Shown here: positions 8,780 to 15,826 of the stretch, piece after piece
How positions within the stretch are numbered: position 1 is the first letter of the stretch
How the letters are laid out: every line of letters begins with the position of its first letter
Notes under the pieces: model-generated
The model's input: the letters and a program-made list of their open reading frames with translations, nothing else
What the model was told of the DNA's origin: nothing
Database searches by the model: none
Translations under genes and position numbers: made by a program
Assembly (NCBI GenBank): GCA_938008665.1
Contig: CALLKA010000109.1
Coordinates: 1-16,924, forward strand
Length of the DNA: 16,924 nt
Source of the DNA: an uncultured Bacteroidota bacterium
GTDB lineage: Bacteria; Bacteroidota; Bacteroidia; Chitinophagales; Chitinophagaceae
Direction of reading: 5' to 3'

Positions 8780-8846
8780 ACTTTTTTGTTTTATTGTTGT
8801 TATATTTATGGAACAATTAAATTCTTTAACTGAAAAATAGCTATTC

Positions 8847-9371
8847 ATGAAAACCATTTTAAGTTTTATACTAATGATGACCACTTTTGTTTTAAACGCA
8901 CAAAGCATCCATACTTTTAAAGTCGCTGGCATTGACGGCAAGCAAATCAACCTAGCAGCCTACAAAGGAAAAAAAATATTAATTGTGAATACCGCTTCCA
9001 AATGTGGTTACACGCCCCAATATGAATCATTGCAAAAAGTGTATGATCAATACAAGGACAAATTAGTTATTCTTGGATTTCCTTGTAACCAATTTGGTGG
9101 ACAAGAACCTGGTACTAATGAAGAAATTGTTGCTTTTTGTAAAGCAAATTATGGTGTTAATTTTCCTTTAGCTGATAAAGTTGATGTTAAAGGTGCTAAC
9201 ACAGCGCCCATTTACCAATGGCTTACGCAAAAGGCAAAAAATGGCGTTTTGGATGCAAATATTAGCTGGAACTTTAATAAATTTTTGTTGGACGAAAATG
9301 GTAAAATGATTGCTTACTTCCCAAGTAATGTAAAACCAGAGAGTGAGGCTATAACAGCTTATTTAAAATAA
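8847..9371 (+). CDS. Secreted glutathione peroxidase family protein, Cys type (probably thioredoxin-dependent)
   Basis: Thiol peroxidase of 174 residues that reduces hydrogen peroxide or organic hydroperoxides. The first 19 residues (MKTILSFILMMTTFVLNAQ) form a Sec-type signal peptide, so a periplasmic location is likely. The catalytic tetrad is visible: peroxidatic Cys53 in NTASKCGYT (Cys where animal enzymes have selenocysteine), Gln82 in GFPCNQFGGQEPG, and Trp141-Asn142 in WNFNKF. Cys98 in AFCKANYGVNFP aligns with the resolving Cys of plant and insect GPXs that use thioredoxin, so thioredoxin or a periplasmic thioredoxin-like protein is the likelier reductant. The length is normal once the signal peptide is included. 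It lies 67 bp after comF and 53 bp before holB, with no obvious functional link to either. Confidence 0.93.
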   Translation: MKTILSFILMMTTFVLNAQSIHTFKVAGIDGKQINLAAYKGKKILIVNTASKCGYTPQYESLQKVYDQYKDKLVILGFPCNQFGGQEPGTNEEIVAFCKANYGVNFPLADKVDVKGANTAPIYQWLTQKAKNGVLDANISWNFNKFLLDENGKMIAYFPSNVKPESEAITAYLK

Positions 9372-9412
9372 GAGCCAGCTAGTAATTTTAAGCAGTTTTA
9401 TAAAGTAAGCGT

Positions 9413-9420
9413 TATCTTCG
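9413..9420 (+). promoter_or_regulatory. -7-like promoter element for holB
   Basis: TATCTTCG matches TAnnTTTG with one mismatch and ends 4 bp before the holB ATG at 9425. This is the same arrangement as at radA and again suggests a very short or absent 5' leader. No convincing -33 element is seen. Confidence 0.38.
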
Positions 9421-9424
9421 TTTC

Positions 9425-10621
9425 ATGTTATTAAGCGAAGTAATTGGCCAGGAAAAACTAAAAAAACAATTGGTGGACATGGTCCAGCAACAAAGGTTGC
9501 CCCATGCATTATTGTTGGTGGGCCCTGAAGGATCAGGCGCTTTACCTTTAGCAGTTGCCTTTGCACAATACATTGTAAGTATACCCAGCCAAGCTGCTGC
9601 AACTGCTGATTTATTTGGCGCGCCGGCCGAGCCATTACCGCAACCATTTTATACTCCAGAACAAATTGCAGATTTACCAGCGTATCACAGAGCCAGTCAA
9701 TTAATGCATCCCGATTTGCATTTCTCATTTCCAACCATTATAGAAAAGCCAGGACAAAAAAATATCAGTGCAAATTTTATTGAGCAATGGCGTGAATTTA
9801 TTAACGGCTATCCTTATGGCAATGCGTTTGATTGGCTTCAATTTATTAAAGCTGAAAACAAACAAGGAAATATTAGTGCAGACGAGTGTAATGAAATCAT
9901 CAAAAAATTATCATTTAAAAGTTTCGAGAGTGCCTATAAAGTATTGGTTTTATGGATGCCCGAATATTTGGGAAAAGAAGGCAATAAACTTTTAAAATTA
10001 ATAGAAGAGCCGCCTGACAATACCATTTTTATTTTAGTAGCAGCTTCAGAGGAAAATATTTTACCCACCATCTTAAGTAGGTGCCAATTTGTAAAAGTGC
10101 CAAGGCTAACAACCCAGGAAATTGAGTCTGCCTTAATGGGTCGTGCTAAATTAGCTCCTGAAAAAGCAAAGCAAGTGGCTATTTTAGCGGAGGGCAACTA
10201 CAGGGAAGCACTTCATTTAATCCAACATAGTGACCAGGATTATATTAGTATGATTAAGGATTGGCTGAACGCCATATTAAAAATGGGCCCGGTGGCCCAG
10301 TTAAAATGGGTGGAAGAAATGAGTAAATTGGGAAGAGAGCAGCAAAAACAGTTTTTAAAGTATTTCAACCACCTGTTAGAACATAGTATTAGGCTAAAAA
10401 CGATGGGATCCGACCTCCCTTTGGATAGTGATTTAAAGGATTTTGCCCTTAGAATCAACAAAATTGCAGGGGTGAGCCAGATGGAATCCATTGTAAATGA
10501 ACTAGATAAGTCGATTTACCATATTGAACGCAATGCAAATGCTAAAATGCTATTTATGGCACTTAGTATCAAGTTGTACCATATCATTCAGAACAAAACC
10601 TTAATTTTGACAGAAGCATAA
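9425..10621 (+). CDS. holB: DNA polymerase III subunit delta' (clamp loader), Bacteroidota type
   Basis: Clamp-loader ATPase-fold protein of 398 residues working with delta and gamma/tau to place the beta clamp on DNA. The N-terminus VIGQEKLKKQLVDMVQQQRLPHALLLVGPEGSG is the standard AAA+ start of this family. HPDLHFSFP, NKLLKLIEEPP and the sensor/arginine-finger block TILSRCQF (SRC at 218-220) are diagnostic for delta'. The P-loop is GPEGSGAL (33-40) without the Walker lysine, consistent with a non-hydrolysing delta'. The zinc-binding cysteine cluster seen in many delta' proteins is absent: residues 50-95 hold no Cys, and a Pro/Ala-rich insert lies there instead. The C-terminal collar domain appears present. 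A ricT gene follows 72 bp later, the same neighbour order (holB then yaaT/ricT) known in Firmicutes. Confidence 0.92.
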   Translation: MLLSEVIGQEKLKKQLVDMVQQQRLPHALLLVGPEGSGALPLAVAFAQYIVSIPSQAAATADLFGAPAEPLPQPFYTPEQIADLPAYHRASQLMHPDLHFSFPTIIEKPGQKNISANFIEQWREFINGYPYGNAFDWLQFIKAENKQGNISADECNEIIKKLSFKSFESAYKVLVLWMPEYLGKEGNKLLKLIEEPPDNTIFILVAASEENILPTILSRCQFVKVPRLTTQEIESALMGRAKLAPEKAKQVAILAEGNYREALHLIQHSDQDYISMIKDWLNAILKMGPVAQLKWVEEMSKLGREQQKQFLKYFNHLLEHSIRLKTMGSDLPLDSDLKDFALRINKIAGVSQMESIVNELDKSIYHIERNANAKMLFMALSIKLYHIIQNKTLILTEA

Positions 10622-10693
10622 CAGAAAAAGTGGGATGATGCGTTGTAGCTATGCGAGGGTATTTTAATTATTAACAGTTTGAATTAACGATAT

Positions 10694-11623
10694 ATGGGAT
10701 GTGGATCATGTGGAACTGGTAAACCAGGCGGTTGCAAAAGCAACGGTGGTTGTAGCACAGGTGGATGTAACCGTTTAAATGTGCATGATTGGTTAAGTGA
10801 TTTACCTATTGACGATATGAATAGTCAATGCAAGGTGGTTGAAGTTAGTTTTAACCAAGGTAGTCGTAAAGAATTCTTTAGAAATTTAAGCAACCAAATT
10901 TTTGAAAAGGGCGATTATGTCACTGTCGAAGGCGTAAATGGCTTTGACTTAGGTGAAGTTAGTTTAACAGGTGAACTGGTAAGGTTGCAACTTAAAAAAA
11001 GAGGCATCGAGGAAACCAGCGTTGAAATCAAAAAAATTCTTAGACCAAGTAACGAAAGAGATATTGAAGCTTTTAAAATTAGTAAAAGCAGAGAGGCAGA
11101 TATACTTGCAAAAAGTCGCGCGCATGCAAGGTACTTTAGATTGCAAATGAAATTGAGTGAGGTAGAAATTCAGGCAGATGGTAAAAAAGGAACTTTCTTT
11201 TATACCGCTGACGACCGTATTGATTTTAGAGAACTAATTAGAATATTCGCTACTGAGTTTAAAGTAAAAGTGGAGATGCGTCAAATAGGCATCCGACAAG
11301 AAGCTGCAAAGGTAGGAGGCATTGGAAGTTGTGGTCGTGAACTTTGTTGTAGTACTTGGTTACATGACTTTAAAAGCGTCAACACCACTGCTGCACGTTA
11401 TCAAAACTTATCCATTAATCAAACGAAGTTGAGTGGCCAATGTGGTCGACTTAAATGTTGTTTGAATTTTGAATTAGATACTTACTTGGATGCGTTACAA
11501 GCCTTCCCTGATTATGCGGATAATTTGCAAACAGTCATGGGACAAGCGTTTTTAATTAAAAAAGATATTTTCAAAAACTTAATGTGGTATACTTTGCCTA
11601 ATAACACAAAGCATTACCCTTGA
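10694..11623 (+). CDS. ricT: RicT/YaaT (PSP1 C-terminal domain) family protein, main part; frame broken near C-terminus
   Basis: Homologue of B. subtilis RicT, a member of the RicA-RicF-RicT complex that binds iron-sulfur clusters and assists RNase Y-dependent mRNA processing; the Bacteroidota role is not established. The 309-residue ORF starts with a Cys/Gly-rich segment (Cys3, 6, 14, 20, 25). The PSP1 domain carries the two conserved Cys clusters GSCGRELCCSTWL (Cys213, 218, 219) and GQCGRLKCCLNFELDTYLDAL (Cys250, 255, 256). The ORF stops with TGA at 11621 right after DIFKNLMWYTLPNNT, where relatives continue into a segment ending in a (E)RVKEI..LN..G motif. That segment is present in the +1 frame immediately downstream (ITLERVKEIKKLNQQG). 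The gene is therefore split by a +1 shift between 11583 and 11620: a real indel, an assembly error, or programmed frameshifting. Confidence 0.92.
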   Translation: MGCGSCGTGKPGGCKSNGGCSTGGCNRLNVHDWLSDLPIDDMNSQCKVVEVSFNQGSRKEFFRNLSNQIFEKGDYVTVEGVNGFDLGEVSLTGELVRLQLKKRGIEETSVEIKKILRPSNERDIEAFKISKSREADILAKSRAHARYFRLQMKLSEVEIQADGKKGTFFYTADDRIDFRELIRIFATEFKVKVEMRQIGIRQEAAKVGGIGSCGRELCCSTWLHDFKSVNTTAARYQNLSINQTKLSGQCGRLKCCLNFELDTYLDALQAFPDYADNLQTVMGQAFLIKKDIFKNLMWYTLPNNTKHYP

Positions 11624-11627
11624 ACGC

Positions 11628-12110
11628 GTGAAGGAAATAAAAAAATTAAACCAACAAGGTGTTGCTGTTGAAGAATTGCAAGCGGTGGAAGTTACCAGCG
11701 GTAAGCCTAAGGAGGTAGAACCTGACTTCGTAGATGTAGTTGGTCAAATTAGTTTAAAAAGTTTAGAGAAAAACGATCGTCGTCGTCGCGATCAACAAAG
11801 ATTCAATAACAACGATCGTCGTCCTAACAACGATAGATCGAATAACGATAGACCATTTAATGATCGTCCAGGACCAAATCGTCCAGGAGGACAGGCTGGA
11901 AATTCTGGAGGTGGAAGACCGATGAATAATAATCGCCCGCCCATGAATCGCCCGAACAATGGACCCAATAACGGTCCAGGCAACGGACCAAGACCAAATA
12001 ATAATCGTCCGCCCATGAATCGCCCGAACAATGGACCGAATAACGGACCAAGCAATGGACCATCCAACGGACCAGGCACTCCACCAAGTAATTCGCCTTC
12101 CGCAAATTAA
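11628..12110 (+). CDS. C-terminal extension of RicT in the +1 frame, with Arg/Asn/Pro/Gly-rich tail
   Basis: If translated alone from the GTG at 11628 this gives 160 residues, but it is probably not an independent gene. The frame is open upstream to 11583 and reads ITLERVKEIKKLNQQGVAVEEL across the ricT stop, the expected continuation of RicT proteins. Removing one base near 11608-11610 would join both frames into a protein of about 471 residues. The second half is low complexity: basic and Asn-rich (DRRRRDQQRF, repeated NDR), then a Pro/Asn/Gly repeat with a 24-residue period. Such basic, disordered tails suggest RNA or protein contact (inference). There is no SD and no promoter candidate before the GTG. 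Confidence 0.7.
   Translation: MKEIKKLNQQGVAVEELQAVEVTSGKPKEVEPDFVDVVGQISLKSLEKNDRRRRDQQRFNNNDRRPNNDRSNNDRPFNDRPGPNRPGGQAGNSGGGRPMNNNRPPMNRPNNGPNNGPGNGPRPNNNRPPMNRPNNGPNNGPSNGPSNGPGTPPSNSPSAN
11925..12062 (+). repeat. Imperfect tandem repeat, 72-nt period, in the ricT tail
   Basis: Bases 11925-11990 and 11997-12062 are about 90% identical at a 72-nt offset, encoding two copies of a unit beginning NNNRPPMNRPNNGPNNGP. The shift is exactly 24 codons, so the frame is kept. Shorter internal AACGGACCA/AATGGACCA units (encoding NGP) continue to about 12072. Most differences are third-position or single-residue changes, consistent with an older duplication by slippage under coding selection. Confidence 0.85.
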
Positions 12111-12118
12111 AATTTGCG
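12101..12118. terminator. Possible weak bidirectional terminator
   Basis: Arms CGCAAAT (12101-12107) and ATTTGCG (12112-12118) flank a 4-nt TAAA loop that contains the stop codon of the ricT tail ORF. The site lies between the convergent ricT and M3 peptidase genes. The stem is short and AT-rich, and the following T-run is interrupted (TTGACTTTT), so termination strength is doubtful. Confidence 0.35.
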
Positions 12119-12166
12119 TTGACTTTTAACTTACCCTAGTTGACTTAACTGCATTTAGCAAGGCAA

Positions 12167-13891
12167 CTATTGGTATAATTTTTCCAATTCATCCCTTGTA
12201 AAATCCATTAAAGTTTTTACATAACTGGATGAAAAATCAAAGGAGATGCCTGCAGTCTGATAAAGTTCAGGTAGTGTTTTTGTACCTCCTAAACTTAAAG
12301 CGTTCATATAATTTTCCAACGCAAGTGTTGGATTTTTTTGATACTGCATCCACATGCCAATGGCCCCTAATTGTGCGATGCCATATTCAATATAATAAAA
12401 AGGCACTTCAAACAAATGCAATTGTCTTTGCCAAGCAATTTCACGATACATATCTAATCCAGTATAGTCAATGCTGTTGGTTGAAAATTCCTTTGCGATA
12501 GTTGTCCATGCTTGGGTTCGCTCATCAATGGAATGATTTGGATTTTCATACACCCAATGTTGAAATTTATCAATAATAGCAATCCAAGGAAAAATAGTAA
12601 TCGTTCGCTCCAATTGGTGCTCTTGTGCGCGATTTAAATCATGTACATTATCAAAAAATGCCTGCCAATGATTCATGGTAAATAGCTCCATTGACATACT
12701 TGCTACTTCCGCAATTTCCATGGGATATTCTTTAAATGCAGATAAGGGCAAAGGGTGTGCTAAAAATGAATGAATCGCATGTCCCACTTCGTGTACCATG
12801 GTGGTAACATCGCTCATTTGACCAGCCGCATTCATAAAAATAAATGGGGCACCTGATTCCGCCAATGGACAATTATATCCTCCCGGTGCTTTTCCTTGTC
12901 TACTTTCTAAATCAAAATGTTTTAAAGCATCCATTTTTTTCAAACAATCTGCAAAAAAAGAATTGATTTGTTCAAAGCAGGAAACGGATTTATTAAATAA
13001 ATCTTGCCCGTCGGTAAATGGTCGCAAAGGCTTTGTACCAGTAGGTTCCGCTTCCGTATCCCATGGCTTTAATGTTGTTAATCCTAATTTATTTTTTTTA
13101 CGTTCGTAAATTTTATCGATTATAGGAAGCACATGTGTTTTGATTGCATCATGAAATTTAAAACAATCTTCCTTTGTGTAATCAAACCTGCCTAATTCTG
13201 CAAATTTATAATCACGATAATTTTCAAATCCTGCATTCAATGCAACCTGATGTCTTTTTTGAATGAGTGAAGTAAACAAATCATGCATTTCTTGTTTGTC
13301 TTGTAAACGACGATCTTGAATTTTTAAATACACTCCTTCTCTTTTTGCACGATCCTCACTTTCTAAAAACTGGGCAGCTTGTTGTAAAGTATATTCTTTA
13401 TCATCCACCGTAATGGTCATTCTTCCGGCAATGGTGCCATATTGTTGTTGCAAAACGCTTAACTCCGCTTGCAAGGATATATTTTCTTCTCTAAATAATT
13501 CAATGCTTTTTTTAACGGATCTTAAATAAGTAAAATAGGCCTTTTGGTCCAACTCGTTTGTAAATGGACATTGGATTAATTTTTTATTTAACGCATCCGC
13601 ATAAGGTTGAATTTTGGGTTGAATCTCCATGCAGAAAAAAGTAAAAGCCGCCTCTAAGCTTTTATCTGTGGTATCACAAGTCATTTTGATCTGTCTCCAA
13701 CAGGCATCTTCACTTACAAAAGCCTCCAGTTCACTTAAGTCCTGCAACCATGATTCTAGGGTCAATTTATTGGTAATTTCTCTATCCAATAAGGCCTTAA
13801 AATAAGGCTCCAGGCTTTCCCATTGGGTAAGTTCAAAATTCGCAGGTAAAAATTGATGGGGTCGCTTTTGAATGTCCGCAGTTCTGTGCAT
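12167..13891 (-). CDS. M3 family oligoendopeptidase (PepF-like zinc metallopeptidase)
   Basis: Cytoplasmic zinc peptidase of 574 residues cleaving short peptides, related to oligoendopeptidase F. The zinc-binding motif HEVGH is at residues 367-371, with the third ligand probably Glu395 in EIAEVASMSMEL. Conserved flanks include GKAPGGYNCPLAESGAPFIFMNAAG before the motif and the Tyr-rich PFYYIEYGIAQLGA near residue 505. The N-terminal helical region (residues about 20-200) matches the PepF lid. There is no signal peptide. The length is usual for the family. The ATG at 13891 lies 20 bp downstream of a perfect -7 consensus. The gene is transcribed alone, divergent from mutL and convergent with ricT. 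Confidence 0.95.
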   Translation of the reverse strand: MHRTADIQKRPHQFLPANFELTQWESLEPYFKALLDREITNKLTLESWLQDLSELEAFVSEDACWRQIKMTCDTTDKSLEAAFTFFCMEIQPKIQPYADALNKKLIQCPFTNELDQKAYFTYLRSVKKSIELFREENISLQAELSVLQQQYGTIAGRMTITVDDKEYTLQQAAQFLESEDRAKREGVYLKIQDRRLQDKQEMHDLFTSLIQKRHQVALNAGFENYRDYKFAELGRFDYTKEDCFKFHDAIKTHVLPIIDKIYERKKNKLGLTTLKPWDTEAEPTGTKPLRPFTDGQDLFNKSVSCFEQINSFFADCLKKMDALKHFDLESRQGKAPGGYNCPLAESGAPFIFMNAAGQMSDVTTMVHEVGHAIHSFLAHPLPLSAFKEYPMEIAEVASMSMELFTMNHWQAFFDNVHDLNRAQEHQLERTITIFPWIAIIDKFQHWVYENPNHSIDERTQAWTTIAKEFSTNSIDYTGLDMYREIAWQRQLHLFEVPFYYIEYGIAQLGAIGMWMQYQKNPTLALENYMNALSLGGTKTLPELYQTAGISFDFSSSYVKTLMDFTRDELEKLYQ

Positions 13892-13910
13892 TAGATGAAA
13901 TTTTAAGTGG

Positions 13911-13918
13911 CAAATTTA
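13911..13918 (-). promoter_or_regulatory. -7 promoter element for the M3 peptidase gene
   Basis: On the - strand this reads TAAATTTG, an exact match to the Bacteroidota -7 consensus TAnnTTTG. It lies 19 bp upstream of the ATG at 13891. A TGTTTT 17 bp further upstream is only a poor -33 candidate. It is directly next to the mutL candidate element on the other strand. Confidence 0.5.
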
Positions 13919-13919
13919 C

Positions 13920-13927
13920 TACTTTTA
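13920..13927 (+). promoter_or_regulatory. -7-like promoter element for mutL
   Basis: TACTTTTA matches TAnnTTTG except at the last base and lies 21 bp upstream of the TTG start of mutL. It is one base away from the opposing -7 element of the peptidase gene, so RNA polymerase could probably not occupy both at once (inference). Confidence 0.4.
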
Positions 13928-13948
13928 CACACTTTAAAACATTAAAAC

Positions 13949-15820
13949 TTGTCTGATACCATTCATTTACTTCCGGACCACATTGCCAATCAAATTGCTG
14001 CAGGCGAGGTGATTCAAAGGCCAGCTAGTGCCGTAAAGGAATTAATGGAGAATGCGGTAGATGCAGGTGCTACTCAGATAAAATTAATTGTCAATGATGC
14101 AGGGAAGGCTTTAATTCAAGTCATTGATAATGGGAAAGGCATGAGCGTTGCGGATGCCCAAAATGCGTTTGCCCGACACGCCACTAGTAAAATAAGTACC
14201 ATTGAGGATTTGTTTCAAATAAGGACCATGGGGTTTCGCGGGGAAGCCCTCGCCTCTATTGCAGCCGTTGCGCAGGTAAGTTTAAAAACCAAAAGATCCG
14301 ATGATGAATTGGGTACCTTGGTAGAAATTGAAAATAGCAAAGTAACGGAGTGTAGCTCAATTGCACATGACACCGGTACCAGCATCTCGATGAAAAATTT
14401 ATTTTTCAATGTGCCTGCACGTCGCAATTTTTTAAAGAGCAATGGGGCAGAATTAAAACATATCATTGAAGAGTATACAAGAGTCGCACTTTCCTTTCCT
14501 GAAATATTTTTTAGTTTAACAAGTAACGGACAGGATGTGTATCATTGGGAGGGCGGCAGCTTTAAACAAAGAGCCATTCAAGTGCTGGGAAATAATTATC
14601 AAACAAAACTAGTAACCGTTGGTGAACAAACGGATTACTTAACCGTATCCGGTTTTGTGGGCAAACCCGAAACAGCACGTAAAACAAGAAGCGACCAATA
14701 CTTTTTTGTGAATCGTCGTTTTATTAAAAGCGCCTATTTACATCATGCTGTGGCCAATGCATTTGAAGGATTACTTCCCAAGGATAGTTACCCCAGCTAT
14801 ATATTATACATTGATGTGGACCCTTCACAAATTGACATTAATGTACATCCCACCAAACAAGAAATTAAATTCGAGGACGATAAAATAATATATGCCTTTG
14901 TGCAAGCTGCAGTCAAACATGCATTGGCACAATTTAGCGTAGCCCCTTCCCTTGACTTTTCACTAGATGCGAATATTCAACAATTAGACGCGATTCAAAA
15001 ACCCTTCACGACTGATAAAGTTCAATCCGCTACAAGCAATTCATTGTACGCAGGATTTACACAAAAAAATCAAGCGCATTTTATACCTAAATCTAGTAGT
15101 GCTAATGATACGGATTGGAAAAGTTTTTTTACAAATATTCCGAGTGCTTCAAATGAGACCAGTGAAATTTCAGAAACTACTTCTTCAACAGAGTCCTATA
15201 TTGTTAAACCTTCCTCCATGGGGTTGTACAAAGAAACCGAAAGTTTAAGCGTACATGAAGATGCACTATTGTTGCAATTACACAATACCTATATTATCGC
15301 TCCTACCCAAAGTGGCTGTATCATATTACATCAACAACTGGCACATGAGCGTGTATTGTATGAAAAATACCAAAGAGCAAGTTCACATCCCCATGCAACT
15401 CAAAAAAGTTTATTCCCAGTGGTGTTGGAATTGAGCCCAAGTGATGCCATATTATTAGATGAAATGTTGGAAGACTTATCCATTATTGGATATGAAATAG
15501 AATCTTTTGGAAGCAACAGTTTTATTATTCAAGGGATACCTGCTGATGTATTATCGGGCAACGAAAAAAATGCCATTGAATTATTATTAGAACAGTTTAA
15601 ACATTTTACTGGCGAGGTGAAATACAGTAAAAGAGAAAAATTAATTCGTTGCATGTCAAGACAAATGGCCATCAAAGCTGGGCAAAGTTTATCTCAAAAG
15701 GAAATGCATACCATAATACAATCACTAAGTGAGTGTGATATACCCAACGTAACCGCATCTGGTGCACCTACCTATATTGAATTTAAGGAATCCTACTTAG
15801 ATGGATTGTTTTCTAGATAA
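13949..15820 (+). CDS. mutL: DNA mismatch repair protein MutL (TTG start; degenerate endonuclease motifs)
   Basis: GHKL ATPase of 623 residues coordinating MutS-directed mismatch repair. The N-terminal ATPase is complete: IAAGEVIQRPASAVKELMENAVDAGA (17-42), DNGKGM (60-65), ARHATSKI (75-82), TMGFRGEAL (93-101) and the transducer blocks NVPARRNFLK and DINVHPTKQEIKF. A polar linker (about 335-430) joins the dimerisation domain. The start is TTG: it gives the family N-terminus (SDTIHLLPDHIANQIAAGEV), and an in-frame TAA at 13943 excludes any earlier start. In the C-terminal domain the metal-binding motif DQHAxxExxxxE reads HQQLAHERVLYE (461-472), keeping the two Glu but losing Asp and His. The CPHGRP motif is replaced by TASGAP, so nicking activity is doubtful. 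Confidence 0.96.
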   Translation: MSDTIHLLPDHIANQIAAGEVIQRPASAVKELMENAVDAGATQIKLIVNDAGKALIQVIDNGKGMSVADAQNAFARHATSKISTIEDLFQIRTMGFRGEALASIAAVAQVSLKTKRSDDELGTLVEIENSKVTECSSIAHDTGTSISMKNLFFNVPARRNFLKSNGAELKHIIEEYTRVALSFPEIFFSLTSNGQDVYHWEGGSFKQRAIQVLGNNYQTKLVTVGEQTDYLTVSGFVGKPETARKTRSDQYFFVNRRFIKSAYLHHAVANAFEGLLPKDSYPSYILYIDVDPSQIDINVHPTKQEIKFEDDKIIYAFVQAAVKHALAQFSVAPSLDFSLDANIQQLDAIQKPFTTDKVQSATSNSLYAGFTQKNQAHFIPKSSSANDTDWKSFFTNIPSASNETSEISETTSSTESYIVKPSSMGLYKETESLSVHEDALLLQLHNTYIIAPTQSGCIILHQQLAHERVLYEKYQRASSHPHATQKSLFPVVLELSPSDAILLDEMLEDLSIIGYEIESFGSNSFIIQGIPADVLSGNEKNAIELLLEQFKHFTGEVKYSKREKLIRCMSRQMAIKAGQSLSQKEMHTIIQSLSECDIPNVTASGAPTYIEFKESYLDGLFSR

Positions 15821-15826
15821 GCAGCT

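Noticed and set aside
8786..8808. Possible promoter for the peroxidase gene (TTG at 8786 and TATATTTA at 8801)
   Set aside because: The spacing of 12 bp between the elements is too short for the Bacteroidota -33/-7 arrangement, and the TATATTTA is a weak match in AT-rich DNA.
9423..9734. Antisense 103-codon ORF at the start of holB
   Set aside because: Overlaps the well-supported AAA+ domain of delta' and has no recognisable features.
10284..10299. Hairpin TGGGCC-n4-GGCCCA
   Set aside because: It lies inside holB coding sequence with no T-run; most likely a chance result of codon composition.
11925..12062. Possible CRISPR-like direct repeats
   Set aside because: Only two long units in a coding frame with a 72-nt period and no unique spacers; this is a protein-coding tandem repeat.
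11792..12105. Antisense ORFs rich in Gly/Pro/Leu opposite the ricT tail
   Set aside because: They mirror the Pro/Asn/Gly repeat on the + strand; no start context, no recognisable domain.
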